Assembly: GCA_037013555.1 (NCBI GenBank)
Contig: JASUAD010000006.1
Location: forward strand, 19,247,001 to 19,311,000
DNA length: 64,000 nucleotides
Origin: Sextonia rubra
Lineage: Eukaryota; Streptophyta; Magnoliopsida; Laurales; Lauraceae
Direction: 5' to 3'
A model generated the notes under the pieces. That model had not been told where the DNA came from. It made no database searches and saw only the letters and a list, made by a program, of their open reading frames with translations. Shown piece by piece: positions 23,645-36,900 of this stretch (positions are counted from its first letter, which is position 1; every line of letters starts with the position of its first letter). Position numbers and translations under genes: made by a program.

Positions 23645-24900
23645 AGTCTATATACAAACATATATATATATATATAATATAAGCAAAGTCCAAAATAAAG
23701 GGTGGGACACGGCCTTGCTGGCCTTCCCTAGGTTTGCCCATGCATGCTAACTTGCCTACTATACTGATGAATGACCTCACATGATCTTATACATGTTTTT
23801 ACTTTATCTTGTATAATACGTTATGTTTTATGAGTGATTATCTTGTAAAATTGTTATGTCTTAGAGTGCTACCCTTGGTGTTAACAGGTAATAACACTAC
23901 CCTTCCCATGGAGACAAAGGAGGTTGAGGAGACCTCGCAAGAATTAGTCGAGTGGACCACATATGACGTCTTTTAGATGTCATGCCCATGCAAGATGTCT
24001 GTCACATGTTGATTTGAGTTAAGCCCGAATTGGCCTTGAATATTCTATCATTTAGAACTTATATCATGTTTATGGGTTGTAACACTTAATTACATTTTGT
24101 ACTATTACTTTTGCAAACTTGAACTTAATTATGCTATGGTTGGATTATACTCATTACCATATGACTATTGTGGTGGAATGATGATTATATATTTGTGATT
24201 TGATGGAAATTTACACAAGCGTCCACAACATTTGCAGAAAAGACTTTTTTAAAATACTCTATTTGTTAGGGGATTGTGTTATCAACTTCACACGTGAATT
24301 CTATGGGAACTTCCATGTGAGGACCTAATATATAAGTTTGGCTTGAATACCCATGCGAGAAGATGCATGTCACACCTTGGGAAATTATGCAAACTATTCC
24401 TTAGGGCTCGGGGTGTGACACCTTTCTATTTCTTCCATTTACATTATTTTTATCCCAGCCAATGGTGACCGAATCCCAAAAGCCCACACAAATGAGAATA
24501 GAAGCCCACAAAGTGACAAGGAGAACCTACAAAAGTGGGAAGAGAAGCCCAAAAAGTGAAAGAGTGGTATACCTAGAGATCAATCTAAATGCAATCAGGT
24601 GACATGTGGGTTGCCAACCAGCTGAGAGCAATTTTTTATCCTACTTTATCAAAATTCATAAGAAGAAAATGGTAGTAAAGGTCAAAACCTTGATCGCAAT
24701 TGCAATTGTGACCTTGACCATTTAATGAATAAGAAACAATTAATATCAATATTATTACGCCTTATCCCTTAAATCTGGGTTCTACTTCCAGAGATCTACC
24801 AATAACATCAAAGACAGGCAATCATAAAAAATAAAAAAAAAAGTTACCTTATATTATGAAACATAAAATCCATGACAACAATTCGCAATGTAACGTTGAG
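23642..24900. other. Gene-free DNA downstream of the phytocyanin gene
   Basis: No protein-like frame. A GGGGTGTGAC word at about 24,411 resembles the end of some plant gypsy LTRs, but no matching start was found, so it is not called an LTR. The 24,740-24,950 part is the probable 3' flank/UTR of the minus-strand phytocyanin gene. Confidence 0.4.
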
Positions 24901-24955
24901 CAGCAAGAGCTCTTATTTATAACAAGATTCAAATAACATCAACCATGGATCAAAA

Positions 24956-26079
24956 TCAAACTACAACCAAAAGAGCAGTCGCAGCTATGGCGGCCGCAAA
25001 TAATGCCTTGAACCCAGATGCCAGAATTCCATTTGCAGAGCTGGGAGCCGGAGCGCTGGGCATGGAGGATGGAACTTCCAAAGCTGCCTGCACGTCGATG
25101 ACAAGCTTCTGGCCTTTTTCCGAGCAATGTGTAGGCATTCCACAGATGTACCATTTCTTTCCGATTGTCATAAGGGTAATTTTGTCATTTCCAGTGGTGA
25201 AATTCTCGCTATGGGACGACACATCACAGTTTTGGAATGCAGTTCCATTAACTTTGAAGACATTGTGATTATCCTTGTTATATTTGAAAACTGCAGAATA
25301 AGAGAATTAAGAGATCATAAGTGGACAAAGAGTTAGTGCCAAATAGGAAGATTATCATAGAATGTTGCTGAATCAAATTAATTGTACTTCTTAAGACTAG
25401 TATTTCTTTTTTTTTTTTCACTTACGTTGTCATAAAAATGATGATATGTAAAGTTACAGTGTGACATTGAAGATATTCAATCTCAAAGATTAGAGATAGA
25501 CTATAAGCTCAAGTGTTTGGTAATATCATCCCAGTATATTTTACAAGGGGAAAATTCTGATGCTCTACATATGAATTACTTGTTAACCTTCGGTGGAACT
25601 CACCTTGATAATCTGAATCATAGGCTTTGAGTTCTATTAATCCTCTCATTACTATATTTGGAGACATACAAATGAAGAATTATTTGAGGATCATGATCAC
25701 TTATTCAAGGGATAAAATTTTAACGGTTTTATAAATATCTATATAACCCGCTAAATTTTATTATACGGTGTTTGGTAGATGGATAATCTACAATCACCCC
25801 CTCGAACAAAATTTATCGTTATAGATGTAACAAGTTAATACAAAGTTTCAGTCATATCACCACTCTCAAAAAGAAAAGCAAATAGATCAATGCTAGTTAG
25901 TTGGATAATTTACCAAGACTATCTCCAACCCGGAAAACCTTATCAGCAGCCCAAGCTTTATAATCGACATCGACTGTCCAGCCTGCATCATCGCCGACTG
26001 CAAAATCGGTCGCGAGAGCGAGAGAAGGAAGGACGGTCAGGATGATTGCAAGAACCCCATACATTTGCCCAGGAGCCAT
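24956..26079 (-). CDS. Phytocyanin (blue copper protein), GPI-anchored type, two exons
   Basis: A secreted type-1 copper protein of the plant phytocyanin family, likely on the outer face of the plasma membrane as an electron-transfer or cell-wall-associated protein. Exon 1 is 26,079-25,914 and exon 2 is 25,290-24,956. The intron is GT-AG, and the join falls within SLVFKYN. The total is 501 nt (166 residues). An N-terminal hydrophobic signal peptide (MYGVLAIILTVLPSLALA) is followed by the mature TDFAVGDDAGW. The copper-binding set is visible: His in KDNHNVF, Cys in WYICGMPTHC, His in PTHC, and a Gln in SEKGQKL where uclacyanins and plantacyanins have Met. This makes it stellacyanin-like at the axial position, although one extra residue separates the last His from that Gln. 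A Pro/Ser/Ala stretch (VPSSMPSAPAPSS) and a hydrophobic C-terminus ending ALLVVV fit a GPI signal. The phytocyanin family is secure; the subfamily is not. The gene stands alone, with no co-oriented neighbour within 5 kb. Confidence 0.92.
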
Positions 26080-26184
26080 TGGATTGGAGCTCTTCTCTTG
26101 ATGAACTCAGTGTAGTGAGAGAGTTCCAATGGAATGGCCTCGTGATTGTAGAGACCCGGTGCTGAACACAGGGGGAGCATGGTC

Positions 26185-26192
26185 TTTATATA
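26185..26192 (-). promoter_or_regulatory. TATA box of the phytocyanin gene
   Basis: On the minus strand GCTATATAAAGACC lies about 105 nt upstream of the ATG at 26,079. That gives a plausible start site near 26,155 and a 5' UTR of about 75 nt. Confidence 0.75.
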
Positions 26193-26199
26193 GCCTTTT

Positions 26200-29025
26200 C
26201 TCCGGGGATACCATGACAAATTTCAATGAAATGCAATATGAAACAGCGCCATTTCCAATGTAGCCAGCTCTGGGCGGCCTCAGGACAAGTGGCAATATCA
26301 AGAGGGAGCTTTGGAGTGGCATGGAGAGTGGAGCCAAAATTGGGCTGGATTTGGACTATGTTTTCAAGCCGGCATTTGTCGTTCCTGAATTCCTTACTCG
26401 GCAGTTAATTCTATAGAACTTAAATTAGTTTGGAGTGATGATAAATTGTAATGTAGAATTAGAAAGACGTATTAAATGTTGGTTTAAAAGTATTTGAGCC
26501 TTGATTTGGGCCCAGGGCCCTGCTTAAATTTGGGTGCAGGCTTATAATTTGAAATCAGCTATGGTTGCTGGTGATGTACTCCTCAGCTGACAAAGGGCCC
26601 CACTTGGGGATGGGTCCAAGGGGATTGAAAGATCTTCCCCCTACCAATCCTTCTATGGTGATAGAGGCTCAAATCATCGCATAAGCACTTAATCAATGGC
26701 CGACAAATTTTTACCGTCGAAAATAAGTGCAAGCCAATCTAACGGTCTAATCCACTTGGATAGGTACCAAACTTGATATTGGTGATCATTATGGGGTACT
26801 TGTTTTATGGTCTACTTAGATGGATCATAAGTTGAGCCCTATTAGTATTTTGACACATGGTGCTTGTTAAATTCATAAATTTGCATCAATTATGTATCAT
26901 TTTTAGGCAAATTAAAAACTTAATTAGATTAAATGAGTCATATTATTCATTCAGTTTCATCATTTCATGCATTTTTTTGAAATTTGCACAATTTTTACAC
27001 ATTTCTGCGTTAATTAAAAATGTTTGCAATTTTTTTTCGAAAAGTGCCAATTAGAGTAAAACTCTGTCCGGACGAGTTCCACTTTAATTTATGCTCTTTA
27101 GTATTTTATTATTTTAACTAGAATGTGTAGGAAATTAAATTTGTAGGATCCACAAAACCTTGGGGCCCCACTCTTTGAAGATCCACACCTTTAGAGTTCA
27201 TTTGCATGTGGACCCCACTTGAAGATCAACTAAGGCTTCAAGAATCTCTTATCTCATCCTATTGTACTAAGGAATATTCTTTTAACTTGATTTACAAGTT
27301 ACAACTACTGCAAAGATAGAGTCCATTGTAAATTAGAATTCAAAATTCAATCTCATTTTTCTCAAAATAACCTATTTTAAAATTATCATAACTCTCAATT
27401 CAGATGTTGGATCGACACAAATGACCTACTGCTGGAAATCTCTTTCAGAGTAGATGTCCGTAAAGCTAATATTGCATAAATTGGAGCTAAAATGAGAAAG
27501 TTATAAGCTTGGAAAGTGTCTTGTATATTTTTAGGCGGGATTGCAATTGCATCTATACCATTAAAGTATAATTACTGCACATCCCTTTGTGGAATCCATC
27601 TAAAGATGACAAGAATTCCAAAAGCTTCACCTCATCTTATCTCCAAGATCTTTCTCATCGCAAGAGATAAACTCAATCAACAAACATCAAATCTTATTTC
27701 TCAATCCACCAAAAATAGGTTCAAATTTAATAAACCTACAAAACTAGTCCTCCTCATTCCTAGCCAGATCTGAAAGTCCAAAGTTTATCTCTCCCTCTCT
27801 TCACTCAATTAATTTCTGATTTTATTTTAAAGGTATTCTAGAGCCTTGTTCTAAAAAGTACGATATATGTGAGAGATTTTTTAGAGACTACTGTATAGAG
27901 AGAAAATATCAATGAGGTTATTTTTGAAGTTCTTTACAATAGTGAGTTGGATTTTTTTATTAAAGCGAAAGATGAAGCTAAGTATTTTAACGTTTTAATT
28001 ATTCTAATCTTTTCTAATTATCTCTTATTAATGTGCTTTTAAAAGATAATAATAATTCTGTCTTCATGCCTTAGGCAGCCTCTATTTTCATTTTTAGTGA
28101 AAATAGTTTGATGATTTATACTTATTTTGATATGTTATATTTAGAGCTAAGATCCTTTGATAGTTTATACGTAATTTAATAAGTCATGTTTATGATTTTT
28201 CTTTTATGAGGTGAAGGAGGTCTTGGGTATTTTTTTTTCTTAATTAAAAATTGGTTTTGCAATGGTCAAATCATCCGAATAAAAAGCAATGATTTGTTTC
28301 TAATCTGAGTTGTCTTGAGACAAATAATAAATTAATTATATGATTAGATTGATTATCTTACTTAATGGATTCTAGATGCTTTGATCTATTTATCTTATTA
28401 TCTTTTACATTTTTTATTCACATCTCAACAAGTTTTTTTTATTTATGATGTTGATTTAAAAATACTCAAATTTTTATTTAAAAAGTTCAAAAAGTACTCT
28501 TTGTGGGATCGGCCTGTATTTGCCACTATTTCAACAGTGCTCACTTTTTTTTTAAAGGTAAGTCTAATTGTAATTCCTTTGTCCTGAATGGTGACATTGT
28601 CCCCACGAATCCTGACTTTCTTATTCAAAGAAAGAATTTGTAAAGTCAACCCCATGAAATATCACTTTTTTTTTTACCAATATAGTTCTCCAAATTTTAG
28701 TTTTCAAAATACTAAGATTTAGATTTATGTAAGTAAATTTTCTTATTTTCATAGAGTCCCTTTAAATTCTCATGTCCTTGCAAGCGGTCCACGCCTTCAT
28801 GGCCAAACCTGTTATTTTCCTGGCAATGAACGTCCAATCACAAGTTCACCAACATTCTACTGCCACTACTACTACTACTACTATTATTATTATTATTATT
28901 ATTATAAATCTGTCAAGAGAAATCACCCAGATCAATATATTTAGTATGTTCTCAGGATAGTACCTTGTTGCGACTAATACACCGTCCAAGGTCGAAAGGA
29001 TTATACAACTTAAATAACGTTGTAC

Positions 29026-29063
<38 letters not shown>

Positions 29064-29430
29064 AAAAGGGTATTACCATGGCACGTGATCAGATAGAACT
29101 AATCTCATAGGAACATCGTATTCAAGATATAACTATTCAGCTGGAGGCACACAACCCAGCAACACACAGTGCATCACGTAAATGTTGGGGTCAAATAAAC
29201 TGTAGAGAGCAAATCCATGCTCCATCAACCAACCAACACACAAGCCGCGGATAACAGCTCTTCATCCAAGTGGTAAAAAGAGGTAGTTCTCACTTAGCTA
29301 TCCACTGCATGTGCGAGCTTTGTTTCCTGCTTGTCCCAACGTCCATTGGTTGGTTAAAAAAAAGAAAAAAACAAACGCGAGTAGTTCATCATCTGCCACA
29401 TAAACGGGCATGTATGAATTTGATTATTTT
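26200..29430. other. Intergenic DNA between phytocyanin and the foldback element
   Basis: Promoter flank of the phytocyanin gene, then AT-rich DNA with no recognised gene. A GGGCCCAGGGCCC palindrome-like word occurs near 26,511. Trinucleotide repeats (ACT)n(ATT)n at 28,866-28,904 and (ATT)n at 29,028-29,062 are the only clear structures. Confidence 0.55.
28866..29062 (+). repeat. Two ATT-type trinucleotide microsatellites
   Basis: (ACT)n followed by (ATT)n at 28,866-28,904, and an uninterrupted (ATT)n at 29,028-29,062. Confidence 0.9.
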
Positions 29431-29436
29431 AACTCT

Positions 29437-31664
29437 TAGGCCTTGTTTGGTAGGTGTATTATTTTTTTGATAGATCTTTCAAAATAGAACCATTAAGAAA
29501 AGAGGCTATAATAAAAGTATGTATTTGGTAATGCAATGATCTATTTTAAATAGACTTTTTTAAATCAATAGTTGAAAGTTTTTTATAAATTTCTTGAGAT
29601 CTACAAGGTATCTAGTGTTGAAATTTAGTTCCATAGCCATGTTCATCTTTTCAAATGTATCTAATCGTTTGGATCTTGTGTTTAGGGCCTACAAATTATA
29701 AAAAAAATCCAATAACTCATTTTTTTTAACAAATATCTCGAGATTGGTGATGATCCAATGGCTAAAATTTGATCTCACAGTTAACATTGATCTTATAAAT
29801 AGTTTTAACGGTTTGGATCGTGATTTACTGTCTTCCCAAAAAATAATAATAAAGGAAAAAAGGACTGCCTGTGGACTAAGTTAAAATTGAGCATGTGTAC
29901 ATCTATGGTTATAAAATTTTTCACAAGTTTCTCGAGATTCACAAGGCATAAAAGCCCTGAAAATTGATGTCATAGCCATATTCAAGCTTCCAAGCATTTC
30001 CAACTGTTTGGATCTTATATTTGGGGCCCACAGAATTTAGAAAATAATATTTAATGGCTCACTTTTTTTATACATTTCTCGAGATTTATGAGGATCCAAC
30101 AGCTGGAATTTGGTGTCATAACTGTGTTTGATCTTATAAACATTTTTAATGGTTTGGATCTTGATTTACGCTCTTATTTTTCAAAACTCGACCCGATTTA
30201 ATTATTTAGACAAACCATCATCATCATCATCATCATCAAAACCTTATCCCAACCATATTGGGGTTGGCTACATGAATTATGTTTCTCCATTCCATTCTAT
30301 TTTGAGCTAAATCTTTTAATAAATAAAACTTTTTCAAATCTAAATTAATGACTTCCATCCATATTTTCTTCGGCTTGCCCCTACCTCTTGATGAGCCTTC
30401 TACCTGTACAGCCAAACTTTTTCTCACCGGTGCTATTACCGGCCTATGCTCAGCATGTCCAAACCATCTTAAACGGGTTTCTCTAATGTTATCCTATGTT
30501 GGTGCTACCCCTAAATGTTATCGAAAGCGCTCATTTCTAATTTTGTCTTTCCTAGTTTTACCACACATTCACCTAAGCATTCTCATTTCCGCTACATCTA
30601 TTTTATGAATATGAGTCTTTTTAATTGGCCAACATTCTGCTCCATATGTCATTTCTAAGTGCATGTTTGGCATGTCTAATTTTTAGGCTCCTATTGTCTA
30701 AATGTCTAAAATTTATAGAGTTGAAAAAATAGAGGCGTTTGGCATGTGTATTTAGCTCTATTTAATTTAGACAATAAGAGGTAAAAGCTCTATTTTGAAG
30801 AGGAGGCCATGTGATGCATTTCCAAATAAGAGTGAAAAAAAAGAGGCGCCCAGCTACAGTGTTTTCATGGATCACGCCCAGTTAGTTTTTTCGATTTTTC
30901 TCGAAATTCGAGTCCCTAAATCTACATCCAAACCATTGAAAATGCTCACATGATCAATTACGGCCACCCATCCAAATTTCAGCCGTTAATTCATCCTAAA
31001 TCTCGAGATATGTGCAAGAAAGCGTGAGCCATTGGATATTAGTTTTTGAATTCTGTGGGGCCCAAACACAAGATCCAAACCATTGGAAATGTTGGGAAGA
31101 CTAAAAACGGCTATGGGGTCAATTTTCAAGGATTGATTTCTTGTGGATCTCAAGATATTTGTGAAAAACTTTCAACCATTGAATTTAATATGCTGAATTT
31201 GTAACTAGTCCACAAGCAACCCCTTTTTTATTTTTTATTTTATTATTTATGGGACAGTAAATAACAATCCAAACTATTGAAAATGTGTAGAAGGTCAATG
31301 ACCATTGTGAGACCAAATTTCAGCCATTGGATCATCACCAAACTTGATATATTTATGTAAAAAAGTGAATTATTAAATATTTTTTAAAAAAATTAGGGGC
31401 CTCAAACACAAGATCCAAACCGTTAGATCTCTTTGGGAGGCCAAACATAGTTATGAAGTAAAACTTCAAGGCTCGATACCTAGTAGATCTTAATATATTT
31501 GTGAAAAGCTTTTAAGTATTTATTTAAAATGGTCTATTTAAAATAGATGCTTCCATTGCCAAACACATATATTAATTCTAGCATCTTTTTTTTTAACTCT
31601 TTTTTTAATGGCTCTATTTTGAATTGTCTATAAAAATAAGATTAGATTTACCAAACAAGCCCTA
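29437..31664. mobile_element. Large foldback MITE-like element with nested LINE
   Basis: The outer tips TAGGCCTTGTTTGGTA (29,437-29,452) and, read inward from the right, TAGGGCTTGTTTGGTA (31,649-31,664) match at 15 of 16 bases. Long inner arms are mutually inverted. CTCGAGAT/ATCTCGAG, GTTTGGATCTTGTGTTT versus AACACAAGATCCAAAC, and GATCCAATGGCT versus AGCCATTGGATC recur several times on each side, so each arm itself looks duplicated. The centre holds an antisense RTE LINE fragment. There is no transposase, so it is non-autonomous. Tips of this kind occur in Tourist/Harbinger-like and hAT-like MITEs, and the target duplication is unclear. Confidence 0.6.
30216..30648 (-). mobile_element. Antisense RTE-type LINE fragment
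   Basis: On the minus strand the frame reads AECWPIKKTHIHKIDVAEMR, then (after stops) RETRLRWFGHAEHRPVIAPV, RGRGKPKKIWMEVINLDLKK and MEWRNIIHVANPNMVGIRF. It ends with a (GAT)n tail at 30,216-30,237. This order is the C-terminal end of RTE-clade LINE polyproteins. Stops occur at three or more places, so it is dead. It lies inside the foldback element. Confidence 0.85.
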
Positions 31665-32334
31665 ATTATTTAGACAAATAGAGCTTAAAAATAGTGATGC
31701 AAGCTTAAATCAGTTCTTTTAAATTAGCACAAAGTCCTTGTAACATAACTAGCGGATCTAGCCACTTAAATTATACATTAAAACTTAAGGTGAATTGAGA
31801 TTCATGGCCTATTTTTTTTGTAGAATTTTTGTAAAAAATTTAGGCTATTGGGGTTTTTGGGACATGATGTGACATCTTGTTCTCAGGTATTTATAAAAGC
31901 CATATTTCTTCATAGAAATTTTAAAATTTCAGACATCTAAAATATATTTTTTATCCTAGAAGAATTTTGAAATGCCAATTGCTCTGACTTTTGGTGGAAT
32001 TCCTTAATCCTCACGTACCGAAAAAGATTCAAAATTTATCCTATAGTTAGAAATTAAAAATTCTCCAAACACAAATAATGCCAAGTGCATTCAAGAAACA
32101 GGCCTCGGTTAAAAAACCTTCCTGGTGACGTTGGCAGGACCTGATTGGCCCCGCCAAATGCATGGCGGGCTGTGACGTTGGCCCCGCCATCGTCATCGTG
32201 GGGTTATTAATCAGGTCCGGACTCAGGGTTTTTCTAGGGTTTCTCTGTGCACGCCTGCTCAGTCCAAGCCTCTCTCTCCATATCCGAAGAGAAATCCTCA
32301 TTCTCTTTTCTCTCTCCCTTGTTTGGATTCGAGG
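31665..32334. promoter_or_regulatory. Upstream region and 5' leader of the NOM1-like gene
   Basis: AT-rich DNA gives way after about 32,100 to GC-richer sequence, then a pyrimidine-rich leader (CTCTCTCCATATCC ... TCTCTTTTCTCTCTCCC) immediately before the start codon at 32,335. CT-rich leaders are common in plant housekeeping genes. No clear TATA box was found. Confidence 0.5.
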
Positions 32335-33872
32335 ATGGAATCATTAGAAGAAAAATCGAGGAAACAGAAACGAAAAGAAGCAAGATTGGCCAAGAAGAAA
32401 GACCGTTTCTCCTCCTGGATTCACCACCAGGTATTTCCATGCATTCTCTTTTCCAACACCCCTCTCTCTTTCTCTCTCTACCTATCCATCTATCTTGCCC
32501 TAATCATGATCTTACAGAAATCTCTCAAGGAGAAGAAAGTTCCATCAATCTCGAAGAAGCCTCTGGCTGCTGAAAACCCAGAGAGGGATCAGTCTCCAGT
32601 TTCCAGTGAAGAGGAGAATCTGAATGTGGTAGCAGATAACAAGTCCATGAAGAGATTGAAGTCGAAATCGAATTTGGGTTCTGTTTCTGAGGATGGTAAC
32701 AAGTCCATGAAGAAACCAAAATTGGGTCTTGCTTCTGATGCAGCGCCGGCGGCGAAGGAGAAGAGGGGTTCGAAAGGGAAATCGAAGAAGACGAAATTCG
32801 AGGAGTATCTGGAAATGGAAATGCAAAGAGGCGTTGTGTCTGCGGAGGAGGATTTGGAGATGGAGAGGAAGCTCGCGAAGAAGCTCAAGGTGAAAGGCGG
32901 GAAATTGCGCGGCCTTGATGATGGGATGAATCTTTTATTTGATGGGGTTCCATCGCCTCTCGATTCTGTACTTAGAGAAGATGAGACCATGGGCGGCGCT
33001 GAAGAGGATATTACAATTCGCTCTTCGGGTGAGAAAAAGAAGAAGAAGAAGAAGAAGAAGAGGAAGCTGTTGGATTCATCGTCAAAGGAGGAGGGAGATG
33101 AGGGAAATGCAGACATTGATGACATGAAAAATGGAGTGGATGAGGAGGCGAATGGCGCCGCAAAGGTGGCGGTGGAAGAGCCTGTTGTTGAGGTTCACAA
33201 ATCAGATGTTAACGCAAAGTACATTGCTCCTCACTTGAGGTTGCGGGATGGGAGTGAGTCGGAAGAGTGTTCTCAGATCCGGCGCCGGTTGAGAGGTAGA
33301 GGATTCCATTGTCTCTTGTTTCCTTTCTTTCTTTTCTTTGAATGAGATTCATTGCATTTGATGATGCTGACTTGGTTCCACAATGTGGTGTTTAGGGCTG
33401 TTGAATCGACTTTCTGAAACAAATGTTGAATCAATCACTGGAGAGATTCATACTGTCATTCAAGTATGTCGTCTTTTGTATTTTTATCCATCTCATTCTT
33501 ACCCCTTAAACAAGTGTCTTCTGTTTTCAATTTGGTGATATATATACATACATGTGTATATGTATGTGTGTGCATGTATGTTTATGTATGTATGTATGTT
33601 TTGCTTGATGTGGCACTTTCTAGCACTGGCAAGCTTTCTCTTCTGTTGCCAGGACCAAACCTTGGTCTGCCCTGTGGAGGGCAGCTGAGTAAACAGTGAG
33701 CCAATAGTTGGCCTGTGATTGCTTATGTATTTGAATGTTCTAGCTTGTAATGCACTGTGTGGTGTTTATATCATGACCCATTCGCAGTCTGTTAGTCGCA
33801 GCACAGGTTGTCAGATAATTGCTGAGGAGATTTTAGCATCTTGTTTGAATGGACCTCGTGGAAATGAACAGT

Positions 33873-33930
<58 letters not shown>

Positions 33931-36900
33931 CATGCCTTATTTTTATTATTTTTGAATGGTTTACATGCACTATGAATTCAAGCTTTATACATGTGGCATC
34001 TGTGTTGGAGTTTTGTATTATGAAACTTGTAGATTTTACCATTCACACACACACACACACACAAAAAAAGAAAAAAAAGAAAAAGAAGAAGAAGAAGAAG
34101 TGGAACATCTTTATCCACTTTTCTACTTTACAAACATTTTTGGATTAAGTAAAAACTGACTACTTTACCATTTACTCAGTTCTAGAGAATTATTTCATAA
34201 ACTGTTCATATGATGGGCGTTATGCTGAATGGTGGATACAGAACAATTTTCCCCATTGGCCTATCATGCTGCTTCAAATATTTTTCTCTTTCTACATCAG
34301 AATATGTGGCTATAATTACCCATTTCATGCCACCAATCACATAACTTGAATGGTCGAGAGAAGGGATATTATTGGCATTAAGCATATCCTTGCGAGAACA
34401 CCAGTTTATATTAGATTTACCAAAAGATGGGCCTTATTGGTACTCTACTGGTGGGAGACAGAAATGGAAATTTCTCTAATCGTGAATTATCTGTTACCTC
34501 TTATAGAATGGTCCAGAGGAGTGCTATTAGTTGTTCTAAGCCCCATCCCTTGGAGAACATCAGAGCATATTCGATTTCCCATAATGTGGGCCTCACTGCT
34601 ACTGATGGTCATGGAAGGACAAAACAGGCCATTTCTCTACTTGTGGTTTATCTGGCACTTCATATATGTTTAACTGCTTGTGTTTGTATAATTGGTGTGT
34701 AACTATTATAGCACGACAAACCAAGCGGACAAAATGTGATGGAACAAAACTTGTAAGCTTGACTTGGAAAGACCGTGTAAAGGTATTTGCTTTGTATGCT
34801 TAAGATTGATAAGCCAGGTTAATGCACTAAAAGCAGAATCACTTAACTTTTTTTTTTTTTTTTGAGTTTTCTTAGTTGTGGTATGCATGCATTCTTTCCA
34901 TGAACCTTTGTTAGATTGAGTTTTCACATGTATTCTAACAATTTGCTGTGCTTCTAGAACTTTAGCAACTTAATTCTAAAAAAAAACTTTTTTCATTTTT
35001 TATTTTTGCCGTTGGATGTCTTCTGATTATACCACGCATTTCTTTTTGAAGGTATGCTGCTGTTTTTGCCACTTTCATTGCGGGCATGGGTTGTTTAGTT
35101 GGGATTGATTTCAGCGCAAAGCTTCTTGCCTCTCTTGCTAAATCTTTCGAGGTTTGTGGTGCAAGTTCCAATTGATCTTTTACAAATGGAACCAGTATTT
35201 ACATCTTCATTATAGTGGATGATTACAATTAACTTACTAATGGATAAAACTGTGTATCTGGATCTAAGTTCTCTTAAGGTTCCAGTTTTATAGTTAGCTA
35301 AGGTTTATTGTTGATTCAAGATGATATTTTTTAGAGCTGTGAGTCTGCAGCACTTCTTTTAGATCTAAAAAAACATTTTTGCTTCTTTGTCAGGATGAAT
35401 ATGAAAAGGAAGATAGCCTTTCATCACGAAATCTCACCCTCTTACTTTCTTATATGTGCATCTTTGGAGTTTGTTCCAGGTGTGTAGATGCATAATCATG
35501 GCAGCTTGCCATCTGAATGTATTCTTCCAAATCAGGAATAGTTTTAGGTGCTCTTTGTTATAATATAATTGGAGACTGTCCATTATAGGACCTTTTCTTT
35601 TGGAGAAAATGAACTTTTTCTTTGCAAATTAGTAGTGAAGGTACACAAGTTTTTAGTGAATGTAACAAAGAATCTATGCAGATCTGATACGATATTGCTG
35701 AAAGTTTTATGTGTATGTGTTTGAGGAGGAATTGCATGGTCCAGTTGCATAGCTATGATTTGCGTCTTCCATCCAAATTGAACCTAAGGTTTTGGGATCC
35801 ATTCTTCATATGGGGTGTCTTACAAGGATGGTCCAACTCTTCCACATTGGAAGATCCAAGGAGAAAAAAATATTGGTGCCAATTACCCTGATGGTCATGA
35901 ATAGGATGATCTGTGTCATTTGTGCCGGTCTGTACCATGGTATAAAATCTTGGTGCAGTGTAGAATTGGCTACCACCACTACCAATATGATCTGCTAGAG
36001 TCACATCCTACTAACCAAATCACATTAACTCAGGAAATTGTAAAACTTGGGGTGAGTCATGTGCAACTCAGCCGGTGTTTATCACTGTATATGGAAAATG
36101 TAACAAATAAGAAATCATTAGTTTGGAAAAGAGGCAGATAATGTGATTATTTAGTTGTACTAGAGTCAACCATAAACATTTAAATGCTTTCTTCAACACC
36201 TGTGTTATGTTATCACTTCATGAAAATTATTTACTGATCATTTATCAATTAAAGATACCAGTATATTCTAAGCATGATATGGTAGCATTTAAATACCATA
36301 TGAGTAATAAACTTAAGATTTATAGAGATGAAGTACCATATGTTATTCATCACCTTCACACACGTAGTTGTGGTTCAAACATCAAATGTTCAATTGCTGA
36401 ATCATGAAAATAAACCAATGAACTATTGAAAAAGTGCCAAAAACGTGGAGCTTAAGCCTTTCCAAGGTCTTATATACCATATATTTTGAATTTTTATAAA
36501 ATACATTTAGGATGAATAAATAATTTTTATTCATGCAAAAATATAACTAAAAAGATAGATAATCATGAAAATGCATCAAAGATCAATGAAACAAGTGCCC
36601 CCATGAATCCATTGTATTTCTATACTATTTTCAGGATTACTGTTTCGCTTAACTAAAATACATTGTTGAAATTTTTTGAATTTGGAATTGAAACGCACAA
36701 TATTTTTAATGAAAGTGTATACTACATGTTTCATATGTGGATATGAGTGTCTTTCTGGAGATTGGAAACTTATTCATCAATTTTCAGGTGATTTGAAACT
36801 TTTACCAAAGAAGAGAAAAATTAAATCAGTTGTACCTCTTTTTCAAGAGTGCCAAATAGCTAATGCCACTTTTCAAGCTCTTACTTTGACTCTTCAAGTC

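Noticed and set aside
24300..24420. Possible gypsy LTR terminus (GGGGTGTGAC)
   Set aside because: Only one end-like word was found. No matching start, PBS, PPT or TSD.
32323..32334. Upstream extension of the NOM1-like start (four extra codons)
   Set aside because: The codon at 32,323 is TTG; the first in-frame ATG is at 32,335.
32589..33125. 178-codon minus-strand ORF opposite NOM1 exon 2
   Set aside because: It is the antisense shadow of a Lys/Glu-rich exon (Phe/Ser-rich translation) with no independent support.
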